Below, one piece after another: positions 1 through 12,242 of a stretch of 64,000 nt of DNA. Source of the stretch: Artocarpus heterophyllus (Eukaryota; Streptophyta; Magnoliopsida; Rosales; Moraceae); assembly GCA_025403435.1 (NCBI GenBank), contig CM046345.1:14984160-15048159 (forward strand), written 5' to 3'. The notes below the pieces were generated by a model, which was not told the origin of the DNA, did not search any database, and saw only the letters and a list, made by a program, of their open reading frames with translations. Each line of letters begins with the position of its first letter. Positions within the stretch are counted from its first letter, which is position 1. Both the position numbers and the translations under genes were made by a program.

Positions 1-1583
1 TTTGAATAGAACCGTCCTTACACCGAACAGTCTACTCATCAAATCAAAACACCATTTTACTTTTACCTAGGCAAACCATGATATCACCACCGTAGTGGCC
101 CAGCTGGGTTTCGAGACCTGCCCCCAAGGTCGATCACTACACGACTTGATCTCTGATATGGCATCATGCCTATGTGTTTATTATCATTATTATTCAAAAC
201 CCAATTACCGAGTGTTGTCAATTATATTTATTATGAAATTCATTTCATAATCACGGTATATCAAAATATAACCGATAAAACCATTTTCAAACAACCGTTG
301 AAAACATTTTTGATAGAAATCCTTTCAAAGCCAAATCATTTCAAAAACCAGGCTACCAAAGAAATAGGATAGAAGTCCTATCTCAATACTCGTGCTGGTG
401 CCCTACACCGTAATCCCGATCCGCTATACGTTAGCTCCGCGGAACCACGAACGATCCTAGATACAAACTAAGTCGATCAATATCTAGTTCGAGACATTCT
501 ATGTTACTAAACCATTTCATGATGTCCTAGTGTGCCATTTGTATCATTAAAATCATTCTATAAGGTTGGGATTTAAATCTGGGTTCAAAATATTGAAAAC
601 AGGTAAAAATCACAAAATTTTTCATGCCTCGGTCGGCCTGCCGAACATTTCCCCAGATTCGGCCTGCCGGTCGGAAGAACACCGGCCTGCCGATCATCAC
701 TCCGGCCTGCCGAACACGAACTTCGGCCTGCCAAACTGGGAAAACCCAGAAATTTCCAGTCACGGGTTTCGATTCCTCAAAACCCAAATCTAGATTCCAA
801 CCTGTTTTTCTCAATTCCCAGGCATGAAAAACAATTATACTTGATAGAAAAACATACTAAAACATGTTTGGACTCATTTAAACAAGATTTGAACTCGAAA
901 TCCTCAAAAATCTGAAAATGAGAAAATGAGGGGAAAAATGAAAAATATTGAATTCAATCTGTTTTTCTTCAATCTAAGCCTAGATTCTAGTTGTTCTAAG
1001 TCCAATTAACTCAAATCCACGGTTTTCCAAGCTAAAACAAACCTAGATTTCAAAATGCACAAAATTAAAAATTTTGTAATAAGTTTAGAAATTTCGAATC
1101 TAACCTCGAATCGAAACTTCAATCCGCTTTCTCGGTTGCCGAATCACGTCCCCGAGCTTCCTCCTTGCTATCCCGAAGCTTGGATTCGAATTTGTTTTTA
1201 AAATTTAAGAGAGATGTAGAGAGAGAGAGTGAGCTGCCGAGAGAGAGAAATAGAGAGAGAGAATGTCACGGGAGGGAATGAGAGGAGAGAGAGAGGAAGG
1301 AAATAAATAGAGAAAATCGGTGGGCGGTTTTACTGTGCGAAAACCATGTGCCGCCCACGGTTTTGTAAAACGGAGTATTTTTAGCATTTTACAAATTGCT
1401 GTGTTTTAAAACTCAAAACATCATTTTAAGACAATAAGAAATCATTTAAATGCATTGATTTAGCAAAATAACCAAAAATTTAAAATCCAACCAAATAATC
1501 TAATTAATGTTAAAACGTTAATTATGGCACACTAATCCACCATTTACATTACATTAACATTGAATAAATTTCGGGGCGTTATA
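1..1583 (-). repeat. Partial Ty3/gypsy LTR, reverse orientation, cut by the window edge
   Basis: Read on the minus strand, this matches the LTR of the complete element at 38450-47513 from its first base to about LTR position 1640, with the rest lying left of the window. Shared landmarks are the start (TATAACGCCCCG here, TGTAACGTCCCG there), the CT-rich tract, the GGCAGGCC palindrome block (634-738) and the segment ending in AACGGTTCTA. Many substitutions and small indels separate it from the young LTRs, so it is an older insertion. Whether it is a solo LTR or one end of an element cannot be decided here. Small ORFs inside it are not genes. Confidence 0.9.
634..738 (-). repeat. Short palindrome array inside the LTR, 5 units
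   Basis: Five copies of a CGGCCTGCCG-type core, one with its last base changed, are spaced about 20-28 bases apart. Each core is a near-perfect inverted repeat (CGGC, two bases, GCCG). The young LTRs carry the same block with eight units. Confidence 0.85.
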
Positions 1584-2029
1584 GAAAGAGAGGGGGGAGA
1601 GAGTGCCGCAAGAGAGAGTGTGAGAGCAAGAGAGAGAAAGTGGAATGAGAGAGTGGGAGTGAGAAAGAGGGTGAGGGGAAATACATAGAGGGAAAATTTG
1701 GTGGTTTTCAAGCTGGAAACCATGTCCAACATACGGTTTTCAAGAGGGGACTTATTTGGGAATTTTAGAAACTATTTGATTCCAAAATGGAAAATAAAAT
1801 ACGTTTAATAGAGGTAATCAAATTTATTAAAAAAAGTTAACAAAATGCAAAAATCCACTTATGGAAATTTTAACAAACTTTAAAAATTAAAATAACTAAC
1901 AAATTTGTTCAAATGAGATTGATTAGAAAAGTACCACAAAATGATTTGATAAATTTTAAATTGTAATTTGGCACACTAATCTACCAATTTACACACTAAT
2001 TATACTTAACAAATTTTAGAGCATTACAT
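1584..2029 (-). repeat. Older related Ty3/gypsy LTR fragment
   Basis: Read on the minus strand this begins TGTAATGCTC at 2029, carries the AATTAGTGTG-type stretch typical of the neighbouring LTR, then a passage resembling the CCATG...CGGTTTT segment, and ends in a CT-rich tract at 1584 where the other LTR begins. It is therefore the first ~450 bases of a diverged relative. The 1-1583 LTR appears to have inserted into its CT-rich tract, or to abut it after rearrangement. Confidence 0.65.
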
Positions 2030-2295
2030 TCCACCACAATGTGGCTGGAGATGATGGGAAAGGGTGGTGATTTGAAAGAGATCCGATGAGCTGCAACAAA
2101 ATGTCGGCCTTCGCAAGGTCCAATACTAATTGATGCCATTTCCAGTGACCGTCTCTCTGGCAGTAGAGAGAGGCATGTGTAGGCAGAGAGAGATCCTAGC
2201 GAAGATAATTTTCTCCTTTTTGTTTGGTAATGTTTGACAATTTTTTATACATAAGTATATATTTTTTTAAAATATATCAATACCGTATTAGAGTT
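2030..2295. other. Spacer, no gene seen
   Basis: Moderately GC-rich sequence just outside the LTR boundary, with several GAGAGAG runs. No ORF, splice pattern or repeat family recognised. Confidence 0.4.
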
Positions 2296-2500
2296 CATCA
2301 TTGATGTGTATGTGATTTACTTTTGTTTAGTACATTATTGAAGTTTATGATAAACTTCATTTCATTATTGATAGACTCATAATAGACTTAAGTTCATCAG
2401 TAGTAAACCAAGTTTTTCTCATTGATAAATTTGAGTCTATTAATAATGAACTCGAGTTTATCGCTAATGAGCTCGAGTTCGTAAGTGATGGACTAGGGTC
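2296..2500. repeat. Degenerate tandem repeat with CTCGAGTT/TCATTGAT motifs
   Basis: Variants of a short unit (AGTTCATCATTGATG, ACTTCATTTCATTATTGAT, AACTCGAGTTTATCGCTAATGA and similar) recur about every 25-30 bases in both orientations. The small minus-strand ORF at 2357-2539 is only this repeat read through. Confidence 0.5.
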
Positions 2501-3164
2501 ACTTTTGTCTTTGTGTTTCCTTAAAGCCATAAATTTCAAAAATTTTCCCTATAGTGATAAAATTAAAGAATGATACCTCAAAAATGACCCGTATTTTTGG
2601 AATGTTTGATTTATTTATTTTTTTTTTTTTAATTTTCACAATCTTCCGTGCAACTAGTGTAGTCCAAACGGCTGGTCAGTATTTCGGCCATAACTATTTA
2701 CTCTGATATGGGAATTGAGCAAATCAAGTGGCGTTGAAAAGATAACAAAAAGATCTGATTATTTGTGTGGAAAATATTTTCCTAATTTGAACGCGTTTAG
2801 GATCAAAATTACATTGAAAGTAACCTTGTGTGGATGGATGGATGACTCGGAAAGAAAAACTTGAGACTTTATCACGTGCTTGAACCGTATTCATTAAGAC
2901 CATATAATATAGCATATAATAAGAGATTAAAATATGTAAACTTCATATTAATTCCGTCATGTTTCCTCAGATCGAATTTATAATTTAACTACAACAACAC
3001 AAAAAGCAGTGTCACGTAAATAAACATAATCTTTATGTAATGGCATGAACGTTTTGTAGCATATCAATCTCTTGTCACTATCATCTATATCAGGACTAAA
3101 TGAAACGTTAGAATTATCTCATAAATAATATTTAATCTCATCTTTTTCATTGATTCTAACATTT
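2501..3164. other. AT-rich spacer, nothing recognised
   Basis: Poly-T tract near 2618-2630. No coding sequence or repeat family identified. Confidence 0.4.
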
Positions 3165-3320
3165 GGTATGGTAGTTAAAACCATTGGTTAGAACCGTAAA
3201 CATTATAACATGTGAAAGTTTTACACTATAGTAAAATTTTTTTTATAGTAGCATATAAGAGTTTTACACTTTTCTGATTAAAAAATTAGTTAGAACTAAT
3301 TTTGCCAAACAGACTATAAG
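3165..3320. mobile_element. MITE-like copy (GTTAGAAC / GAGAGTTTTA family)
   Basis: Begins near TTGGTATGGTAGTTAAAACC and ends near GTTAGAACTAATTTTGCCAAACAG, giving inverted ends. It holds the internal motif AGCATATAAGAGTTTTACAC shared with copies at 30176, 31920 and 33603. There is no coding capacity. Relationship is by eye; termini are uncertain by several bases. Confidence 0.6.
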
Positions 3321-4836
3321 TTTTCAAGTCAATGTTAACTAAAAAAAATAAAAATAAAGGAGTGCTACGGATAGTCTAGCTTCATCAAATTTATTCCCAG
3401 TGGATTCTCTCTCTTTTTTTGAAAGGTACTTCAAATTTTTCTTCTTGTGTTTTTTCTTTTTTTTATTATTGACTTTAAAAGTGGAGGAATTAAACAAGTG
3501 TAAATTTACTGTTAAGTTATACTTGTAACCACTATAATGATAGATTCTTTCAATTGCAGAACAATAAGATCATCAACGTATATTCCAGAATATAAATTAA
3601 AAAAATCAGCATATTGCTTATGCATCGAAATTTAGTAGCTCTTCTGATACTACTTTTGATCTTCTTGCTTAGTTTCATCCAGGGATCCAAGCGCGCAAAA
3701 AATTTCCAAATTTGACGGCTGTATAATGTCGAAAGTTAAAAAAATGACAAAGTAAGTCGGCCTAATTACACATGTTATTGAAAAAAAGAAACACGTGGTA
3801 GGACGAAAAAATACTGATCTTATGAATAAATATTTATAAAAATTTCTTAGATTGCATATTTTTATAGTCGTGCCATTAAGGTTTTTATTTCACATCTTTT
3901 TTTCAAAGTTTCTAATATTTTTTTGGGTATGGATTTGTTAATTTTTACATTGACAATAGGCCACTGCGCAGGATAACGCGCAGGCATGTGAATCGAGTCA
4001 TTTTGCTATATTTCTGTTGTTTCTCATATTCTCTATTCAATTCAAGCAATTTGGAGACAAATGGAGTGGCTTGTGGGATATTAAAATATTTCCCCAACTA
4101 TCATTTCAGTGAGAATTCAGAAAGAGTTGAATGAAAGTAGCCAAAAATACTTTTTGGAATGCATTTATTTTTGAAAATTTGCATGACAATATGATTGATC
4201 TATCATCTACTAGTCTTTGTAAAGTACATATCTGGCTAATTATGGCTTAACAGATAAACTAATATCCTTTTATGGAACTGATGTTAATATGTATTAGCCA
4301 AACCCAAATAATTTGTGAATAACATGTGGAGACAATATTACCCTTGTGTATGAAAGATCATTCTAAAATATCTAGCACAAAGGTTCTTTATTGACCATTA
4401 ATGTTATTAATAGTTGGATATATTGTGTTGGCAATATATAATTTTGAATTAGAGAATCAATTATTATTAACCTGAATTTATGTGGTCAATGATAATATCC
4501 TTTCGAATTTAAATTTCACCTCAAATCTACAAATTACTTTTTTTTTTCTAATATAGTTGTATAATGCTGATGCATCCCATTTCTCATCATACAAAGCAAC
4601 AATAGAAACTTTTTTACCCATTTCATATAAATTATATAAACTAGTATTAAGCAATATATATTTTAATGACTAAGATATTAATTTTATTAATAATTTAGAT
4701 ATTGCATTTTTTACGACTTTGTTTTTAGTGGTTAATATATTATGCCTTTTTAATGACCATTTGATAGTTATAGCTATACATAATTAACCAAATCCTCACA
4801 AAAATTAATAATGATATTAAGAACAAATGTAACTAT
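3321..4836. other. AT-rich spacer
   Basis: No ORF over 60 codons and no splice-consistent exon chain. T- and A-runs only. Confidence 0.4.
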
Positions 4837-4975
4837 AAATTACGAACAAGGACAAGTGAGGGCAGCTTAGTTGGTTGTAAGTCTCTCCTATGGTTGAGGG
4901 TTCGAATCACGCTTAGCCCCACTCAAAAGTAGGTGGCATTCCATCTCCCCTTATATTAAAAAAAATTATGAACAA
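4837..4975 (+). mobile_element. tRNA-derived SINE with target-site duplication
   Basis: The 113-bp body (4850-4962) carries an RNA polymerase III A-box-like segment (AGCTTAGTTGGT) and a B box (GGTTCGAATC), then a tRNA-unrelated tail ending in TTATATTAAAAAAAA. It is flanked by a 13-bp direct repeat, AAATTACGAACAA at 4837-4849 and AAATTATGAACAA at 4963-4975 (one mismatch), as left by target-primed reverse transcription. A tRNA gene is excluded because no cloverleaf continues past the B box. Confidence 0.8.
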
Positions 4976-7261
4976 TTAATATAACAATAAGATGCATTTT
5001 AATGACTAAAGAATTTAATTACTTAATCACAAGTTTTTGAATTATCAAGTCTTAATGACCATGGCATTTAATGACATATATATTGGGATTATCGTGTTAA
5101 ACTAAATGGACATGAAAAGGAAAAAAAAAATTATTTACATAAGTATTTGGACAATTGACAATTTTTTAATGACCATGACATTACAAAATTCTGTAAAAAA
5201 GAATTATCAGCTTATATATGTATAAAAAGTGAAAAGAATGATGCTTATGGAATCCAAAATCTGTGTAACGGAAAACAAAAATGATAGCTTCTAAAATGGA
5301 AATTAATTACAACACAATAATCAAGAAATTAATTACATATTAGTAAGTATTGGAGAATTAAATTGGAACCAAAAAAAGCATTTTGCATCATATGGGTATT
5401 GCATATAATGAATAGGGTAAATATGGTATATCAAAAAATATTTAATGATGTATTTGGCCACTATTGAATTTCTTATAAGATCAGGCCATTTAGTTTGCGA
5501 GGATATCTAAATAAGCTAAAATATATAATTTTTACATATATATACTAGTATTTGCATGGGCCTTAGACATGTGCTTCATAAGTACTTGAATTTCTTTTCT
5601 CTAAAACAAATTAAATTATAATGAAAAACTTAGTTACATGATACTTAACATAAAAAAAAAAAAATCTTGAACGTTTTACAACAATGTTATTTTTCTTTAA
5701 ATATTTCTTTTTTCATTTATGATTACTTTAACAATTCTCTCTTCTTCCTACTCCTAATACGTTAAAGGTCAAAAACTCAAAGCCTAGACATATTTACACT
5801 CTCTCTCTCCTTATATTTCAATATGTCCATAATACTCGATAGCTGCAAATTTGATCATTATTCTTCTTAAATTGTAATCCTTTTAACATTGTTCTCTTTT
5901 CCATACTCTTAACCAATTGAAGGTAAAAAATAAGAGCCTATTGACTAATGTATATTATTTTTGGAAAATTATAATCAATAGATCAACATTTGAAACCTTT
6001 AAATATAAATAACCTGCTACCGAAGTGTGGTTAAAAAATAGGTCATGTTTAATTTTTTATCCATTTTTTATTATTTTCTTTCTTCGCCTTTATGGACCTT
6101 TTTTATTATTTTTTTATCGACCGTTAAATTTTTATTATTTTCTTTTTTTATTAAATTGGAACAGCTTTTGGCTTGGTTTAATTTTTTTACATTTGCCTTA
6201 CCTCAAAATACTGTAGAATATAGTGTTTTTATATTAATTGAAAGTGTTATATATCAAACTTTCTCATTAAAATCGTAAAATGGAAAAACATACCATATAA
6301 TTGGTATTTCTTAAATTCATTGAAAAAAAAAAGCACACACACCGCTTCATCAAATTACACAAAGTGGAAAAAAAAAAACAAACAAACCATATATATACAC
6401 ACTTGCATCACTGAAGAAGACAAAAAAAAGGCAGATTAAATCAAGCAAAAAAAAACCAAGTCAAACAAGCTAGTGGCGGATTAAATTCAACCCGCCCCTC
6501 ACACGGCCCCTTATATATTAAGTAATAGATGCATGCAATTGGGTTTGGACGTTTGATGAAGTCGTGTGAAAACCATGTACTATAGACCTTAATCTAGACT
6601 GCGTTGTCATCTATGCCCTCGGTAAAAGGGGTTTAGTTTCGATCTAGTAGCTTAATTTATTAATTGTTGTGGTGTTTGTAACAAGCACGATCAAGCTTTA
6701 GTTTATGTGTCGAGTGGGTGCTTATTCTTTAGGTTTCGTCACTCAAAATTTGTCTCTCTGCTTTATTTGTCCTTATTGGTAAATCTAGTCGATAGTTGAG
6801 TCAAATTCTCCTTAGATAAGTCATTATATGTGACTAAATTTGTAATCTTTTATATTAATGAAGTTTCTTTTTTTTTTTTTTTTAAAAGTCCGAATGGGGG
6901 TGCATGTAACGTATAAGACCTCAACATACTGCAAACGCTGCGTTGGTGGAGAGCTTACAATTTTTTCAAACGTCCGGTTATATTAATCAATATTCAAAAC
7001 TAATTTGATCGTCTTTCACAGGGCAGTTCAACGAAATTTGACGCTTTTGCAAAAATTATTTTTTTGTTGAAGTAGGTACGTAATTTTTTTAATAGTTGGT
7101 ATATGTAGCTTTCTTTTCCTAATAAAATTAACAAGGATCACGTTTGCTAGTAAGCTTTTGTTCTGAATCTCAATTTTCTCAATAAAAACAAACGTACATA
7201 AACGTTCCATTCATCATGGCTGCATAACCCTTTTATAAAAGAGAGAGTTTGAATTCTTACG
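4976..7261. other. AT-rich spacer, possible old retroelement tail
   Basis: No gene found. Around 6590-6870 the sequence is less AT-biased and ends in TAATATTAATGAAG-like text plus a long T run. It resembles a plant LINE or 3'UTR tail, but no flanking duplication or reverse-transcriptase coding was seen. ORFs at 6025-6278 are T-rich low-complexity frames. Confidence 0.35.
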
Positions 7262-7400
7262 CCCTGTTTGACATTACTTGGTTCTAATCAACTTTTCAAT
7301 TAAAAATACTGTAAATCTCTCGTATGTTACAATAAAAGTAAAAAAATTCCTACAATTTTCACCAATAATTCTAATCATTCTATCAAACACTAAATATGAA
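7262..7400. mobile_element. MITE-like copy
   Basis: Starts GCCCTGTTTGACATTA and ends ATCAAACACTAAAT, giving TGTTTGA/TCAAACA inverted ends. Internal TCTCGTATGTTACAATAAAAG resembles the copy at 31920. Strongly diverged. Confidence 0.5.
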
Positions 7401-8540
7401 AAAAAAAAAAAAATCCACTCACCTTCATTTGAGAATTTAGTAAAACAAATGCAAACTTAGCGTGTATTAATAGTGGTCAAAGGCTTTTCACAGCAGAAAG
7501 CTCATTTTTGTGGGCTTTTTAGCTCCACATAGTCCCAAGTGATAAATACTTTGTTTATTTTTTAAATTTTTTTTAATTTTGTTTTCGTCTTTAATTGACT
7601 AAAATTGACACACACATTTGCATTAATGCATTGGGCAAAGTAGAGGATTGTCGGTAGGACTTATTTATTATACAAAAATGTCTCTACTTAATCATAATAA
7701 AAAAATAATAATAGAAACAAAGAGAAAATGGGCCCACCATTTGGCGATGTATATAGGAGAGTATAGCCAAATAATTGGGCAAAAATAATGGAATTGGTGG
7801 TTAAGTATTATAATCTGGTGGTTAAGAAGGAAGCTTTGAAAATTGCAAAACTAAAACAGATTTCAATCTTTTTTCTCCTTCTTCTCACATCACAAGGAAG
7901 TCACTGAATTTGCTCTTCACCGACAGCGAAGCATGTCATTAATGGGGTCCACAGCCTTTGCTGTCCACCTCAGTAGTCTCTTTTGTTTATGATTTTTGAT
8001 TGGTTGGATTTTTCATCACGTTCATGGCCCATGTCTTTTCCTCTTTACGAAAATACCCTTTGGTTGTTGTTATTATTATTGTTGTTGTTGTTCGATACGT
8101 ATACGTCAGATACACAAATCCCATTATCATGTAGCGCGCGAAATTCTTTCTTAAAAAGGAAAACGTGGGAAGTTTATGTAAAATTTTTTTATATTTATTA
8201 GTAGAGATGTTTGACTCGTGTGGACAATTGATCAATCTTTAGGAATTTTATTAGTTGCTAAAACCCATATAAATTAGTTTACGCTTAAAAGAAAAATCTC
8301 ATATCACTTCAATAATTATCACCAAAAATGTTTATATAAATGGTAATTTTGATTTTATTTTCGTTGAGAGCGACAAAAAAAATATTTAAAAATTATGTCA
8401 TTTTAGTCTTGCAAATTTTTTTGGCATCAATTCACTAGCCTCATGTTTGACAAAATAAGTTTAAACTATAAATGGTATAAAATTTTCATATGTTCAATAG
8501 AGTGTTTAAGACGAAAAATTTAATAAAAGGACCAACCAAA
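7401..8540. other. AT-rich spacer
   Basis: Contains a TTG/TTA trinucleotide run near 8060-8090. Small ORFs on both strands around 7983-8235 overlap each other and have no recognisable domain. No gene supported. Confidence 0.4.
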
Positions 8541-8800
8541 AAATTTAATTGGGAAAATGGTTTTTTTTTTTTTGCACCAAAAAACAAGTTTTTTAGACAA
8601 AAAAACTGCTCTAGTTTTTTTTATCCTGTTGAGGTTTTTTTTCTTGTTCCAGCTTTTTTTTTTTCATTTTGCTTAGGTTTTTTCCTTCTATTTTATTTTA
8701 GATAACATGACATGGAGACAATTTATCCAATTTAAAAATTTCTTGATCTACTTGTCAAAAAACACTTTTTCTTAAGGCCATTTATCTAAATCCTCCTGTT
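8541..8800. repeat. T-rich dispersed repeat, copy 1 (partner at 28335)
   Basis: Shares the order GGNAAATG, T-run, AAAAACA(A/T)GTTTTTT, AAAACTGCT, CTGTTGAGGTT, CTTAAG/GGCCATTT with 28335-28565. Outer GGAAAATGG and GGCCATTT are roughly inverted, so it may be a non-autonomous DNA transposon. The 71-codon ORF here is low complexity. Confidence 0.45.
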
Positions 8801-8809
8801 TAAGAGCAT

Positions 8810-9005
8810 AGTTAGAACAACAATAGTGTGGTTTAAACCATTTTTATTATTGTGTTTTTTCTGTTGCAAAATTTAAAACAAATGAGTTTTAAGTGTAAAA
8901 TAAAAATATGTCATGATTTAAAACTTTTATAAATTATAATATTTAAGTTCAAACTTATAAGTAAAACTTTCATCAAATTTAAACTCATTCACTAAACACT
9001 CGTTA
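8810..9005. mobile_element. Diverged MITE-like fragment
   Basis: GTTAGAACAA at the left and TTCACTAAACACTCGTTAAA at the right, with an inner pair of AAGTTCAAACTTA-like inverted repeats. Resemblance to the other MITE-like copies is weak. Confidence 0.3.
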
Positions 9006-9061
9006 AATTTTTGTGGAGGCATGGATTACAAAGATTAGCGACATTGTTTATCCTTAACGAT

Positions 9062-9334
9062 AATGGTATCTGGTTTTTTTTTTCTTTCTCTCTCTCTAAA
9101 ACAGCAATTACATAACATAACAGCAGCAGGGACTTTTACAAGAGTAGAGAGTTGCAGTTCCAAAGGCCCTTACTTTCACTTTCGCTTTCGCTTCCCACTT
9201 GCCGGCTGTGAAGAACTAAGGCCCACTTGCAAGCCTCTCTCTCTCTCCTTTATTTCATTTCATTCTCGTGTGCAGATCTCACATCTCAAACTCAAAACAC
9301 ATCAAATTTAGGAAAACTAAATCAGCATCCAGCA
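9062..9334 (+). promoter_or_regulatory. 5' leader region of the COBRA-like gene
   Basis: CT-rich stretches (TTTCTTTCTCTCTCTC near 9080, CTCTCTCTCTCC near 9238) precede the ATG at 9335, as in many plant 5'UTRs. No confident TATA box was picked. An upstream reading frame is open through here into exon 1, but the start at 9335 matches the usual COBRA N-terminus: a short polar stretch, then a signal peptide. Confidence 0.45.
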
Positions 9335-12242
9335 ATGGAGTCCCAGTGCCCTTCACTCACTGGATCCATTGCCAGGCTCACTAGCTTCGCCATTTCTCTG
9401 CTCTTCTTACTCTCTTGCTTCTCTTTCACTTCTACAGGTCAGTCAGTGCTTCTCTCTCATGTTTCGAAAAACAGTTATTTTCTAGTTTTTCTCTTGTTTT
9501 CTCCTTCTGGGTATTGCCCAATATCCTTAGATTTGTAGTGGATTTTGAGAAACGTTTGATTAAATGAAGAATTGAATTTGGTATAGTAGGATCAAATCAA
9601 GTGAAATGCCAGATTTTTCTAGTGGTAAAACACTTGTGAAATTCTTAGTCATATGATTAACAACTTGCATTATTAGACTTTTTTTTTTTTTGGTTTTGAA
9701 AATGTTAGATGCCCCAATGCCATCCCAGCCACATTGATATGCAGATCCAGAAAGGAACAGATTAGGTGATTGGAATCATAACTTTCACTTGAACACTTTG
9801 AGTATACTGTAAAAATATATTGTTTTGAGTATATTAAAGATTCTCATTTTTCTTCTTATTTTTGTCTGCAGATGCATACGATGCACTTGATCCAACTGGG
9901 AATATCACAATCAAATGGGATGTAATGAGCTGGACTCCAGATGGCTATGTTGTAAGTTTTGATTAGCAAGCAGTGTTTTTTTCTTTTTTTTTCTTTTTTT
10001 TTTTTTTTGATGTGAAAAGCCAACTACAAAAGAAAATTGGAAGCTGGCAATGGTTGGCTTGGATTCAGCTTAAGAATATCTTATTAGTTGTGTATGCTGG
10101 GTCTTCAAGCTCTCCTGTTATGCTCACTTTAATATATAATAACGTGATGATCCAAAATTTCGTCCAACGTCAAACGAACGTCCTTGAACTTGTCATGCTG
10201 ATCAAACGACCACTTTAATCAGAAACATTGTATGAAGACTAAGAACTCTACAAAAACAAATAGGAAATAAGCATCGAAGTCCAAGGACGTTCTTTTGTTG
10301 TTGGACGAAATTTTAGCATCTACATACAATAAAAACCACTTTCTAGTATGTAGTTTTGTATTAACTTTAAGTGATGGTATTTCGTGGTTGCTCATATGGT
10401 ATGATGTTATATATTTTTTTAATTACCTTGTTTTGCCCTTTTCCTGAATTTTCTGATAGGATATATTATGTTTGAATTGGCAGGCTGTTGTTACAATGTA
10501 TAACTTCCAGCAGTATCGCCATATACAAGCTCCAGGTTGGACATTGGGGTGGACATGGGCAAAGAAGGAAGTTATCTGGAGCATGATGGGAGGGCAAGCA
10601 ATAGAGCAAGGTGATTGTTCAAGATTCAAAGGGAACGTCCCGCATTGCTGTAAGAAGGATCCGACGGTTGTTGATTTGCTGCCTGGAACTCCTTACAACC
10701 AACAAATTGCAAATTGCTGCAAAGGGGGAGTCCTCAACTCTTGGGTCCAGGATCCAGCCAGTGCGGCGAGCTCGTTCCAGGTCAGTGTGGGTGCTGCAGG
10801 GACCACTAACAAAACTGTCAAATTGCCGAAGAATTTCACGCTTAAAGCACCAGGACCTGGATACACTTGTGGACCTGCTAAGATTGTGGGACCAACTAAA
10901 TTTATCACTGCAGATAAAAGGAGAGTCACCCAAGCTTTGTGTAAGTACCGATGCATTCAAAAGAACTAAAAAGGTAAAAAAAATAAATTGATGATATATA
11001 TATATTTTTTTGTAAATCATTGATCTAAAGTTACATAAACCTTGTGTGTTGATACAGACCAAGCGCAAGCATGCCGTTACAAACGAGCACATTTTAGGCA
11101 TATTATAAATGTGACATCTATTAAGTCTAGCTGGTTTTAGCTTAGATGAAAGATTTGTGGTTCTAAAATGAACTTTCGTGAAAAATGAGACTCTCAAAGG
11201 TTACACAAAACTACCTCTTATTTGATTGGTGTGCATCAAATGGCCAAAGTTTGTGCCCATATACAATATAACTTGATATGTATGGCATTCATTGACAGAC
11301 TAAAACAATTTTCATGGTTTTTCTAATATTTGTATCTTTTTTGGCAGTGACTTGGAATGTTACTTGCACATACTCACAATTTCTGGCTCAAAAGACGCCC
11401 ACATGTTGTGTTTCGCTCTCTTCCTTCTACAATGACACGATAGTCAACTGTCCGACCTGCACCTGCGGCTGCCAGAGCAATAGTACGGACTCTGGGGGTT
11501 GCGTAGAGTAAGTCATCTCATTTATTTATTCTTTGTTTATTTTTCAGCACTAATTTTCGTAATTTCCTGATCTTTTTGTTGATATTGAATTGCAGTCCGA
11601 ACGGTCCCCATTTAGCTTCAGCTGTATCAGGTCCTGGAAAATCTAATATTAATACACCTTTGATCCAGTGTACTAGCCATATGTGTCCAATCCGAATCCA
11701 TTGGCATGTTAAGCTCAATTACAAGGAATATTGGCGAGTGAAAGTCTCGATTACGAATTTCAATTACAGAATGAACTACTCTCAGTGGAATCTTGTTGTG
11801 CAACACCCTAACTTTGACAACCTCACCCAGATTTTCAGCTTTAACTACAAGTCTTTGACTCCTTATGCAGGCTTAAGTAAGTTCATATTCTTTTTCATGA
11901 ATAATGAAGCGTAATATACAATATGTGATATATTTTACTGGTTTTGCAGATGATACTGCCATGTTGTGGGGAGTTATGTTTTACAATGATTTTGTCAACC
12001 AAGCTGGCCCCCTTGGAAATGTGCAGTCGGAGCTTCTATTCAGAAAAGACAAATCAACGTTTACTTTCGAAAAAGGATGGGCTTTCCCTCGAAGAATCTA
12101 TTTCAACGGTGATAATTGTGTCATGCCACCTCCTGATTCTTACCCATGGTTGCCGAATGCCAGTCTCCGGCCAATGCCATCCTTACTTCGCCTTGCCATG
12201 ACCATCTTGGCATCTTTTGTATTCTTAGCTGTTTTTGCATAA
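9335..12242 (+). CDS. COBRA-like GPI-anchored protein (COB/COBL1 type), six exons
   Basis: Exons inferred from GT/AG sites and phase: 9335-9437, 9872-9951, 10484-10940, 11348-11507, 11596-11876, 11950-12242. They total 1374 nt (457 codons plus stop), the usual size for COBRA, with no internal stop. Residues ~15-35 form a signal peptide. The mature part opens YDALDPTGNITIKWDVMSW, the conserved start of the cellulose-binding-like N-terminal half. Exon 3 has GWTLGWTWAKKEVIW and QGDCSRFKGNVPHCC. Exon 4 carries the family hallmark CCVS followed by a Cys-rich run (CPTCTCGC). Exon 6 has GWAFPRRIYFNGD and ends in a hydrophobic tail after a small-residue region, fitting GPI attachment. Known role of the family: oriented cellulose microfibril deposition at the plasma membrane/cell wall. 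It is convergent with a broken COBL4-like paralogue 723 bp downstream. Subfamily is from motif resemblance only. Confidence 0.93.
10146..10320. mobile_element. Fold-back MITE in COBRA intron 2
   Basis: Inverted arms of about 45-50 bp: the left starts GATGATCCAAAATTTCGTCC and the right, read in reverse complement, starts GATGCTAAAATTTCGTCC. Both continue through GAACGTCCTTG(A/G)ACTT. Total about 175 bp with no coding potential. It lies wholly in the intron between exons 2 and 3, so it should be spliced out. Confidence 0.8.

Noticed and set aside
4850..4962. A tRNA gene from its A/B boxes
   Set aside because: No cloverleaf completion, poly(A)-like tail and flanking duplication indicate a SINE.
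6585..6890. LINE 3' end
   Set aside because: Only a suggestive TATTAATGAAG tail and T run; no duplication or coding support.
10611..11197. Overlapping ORFs of 87-192 codons in other frames of COBRA exon 3
   Set aside because: Antisense or shifted frames of a conserved exon; the sense frame carries the COBRA motifs.
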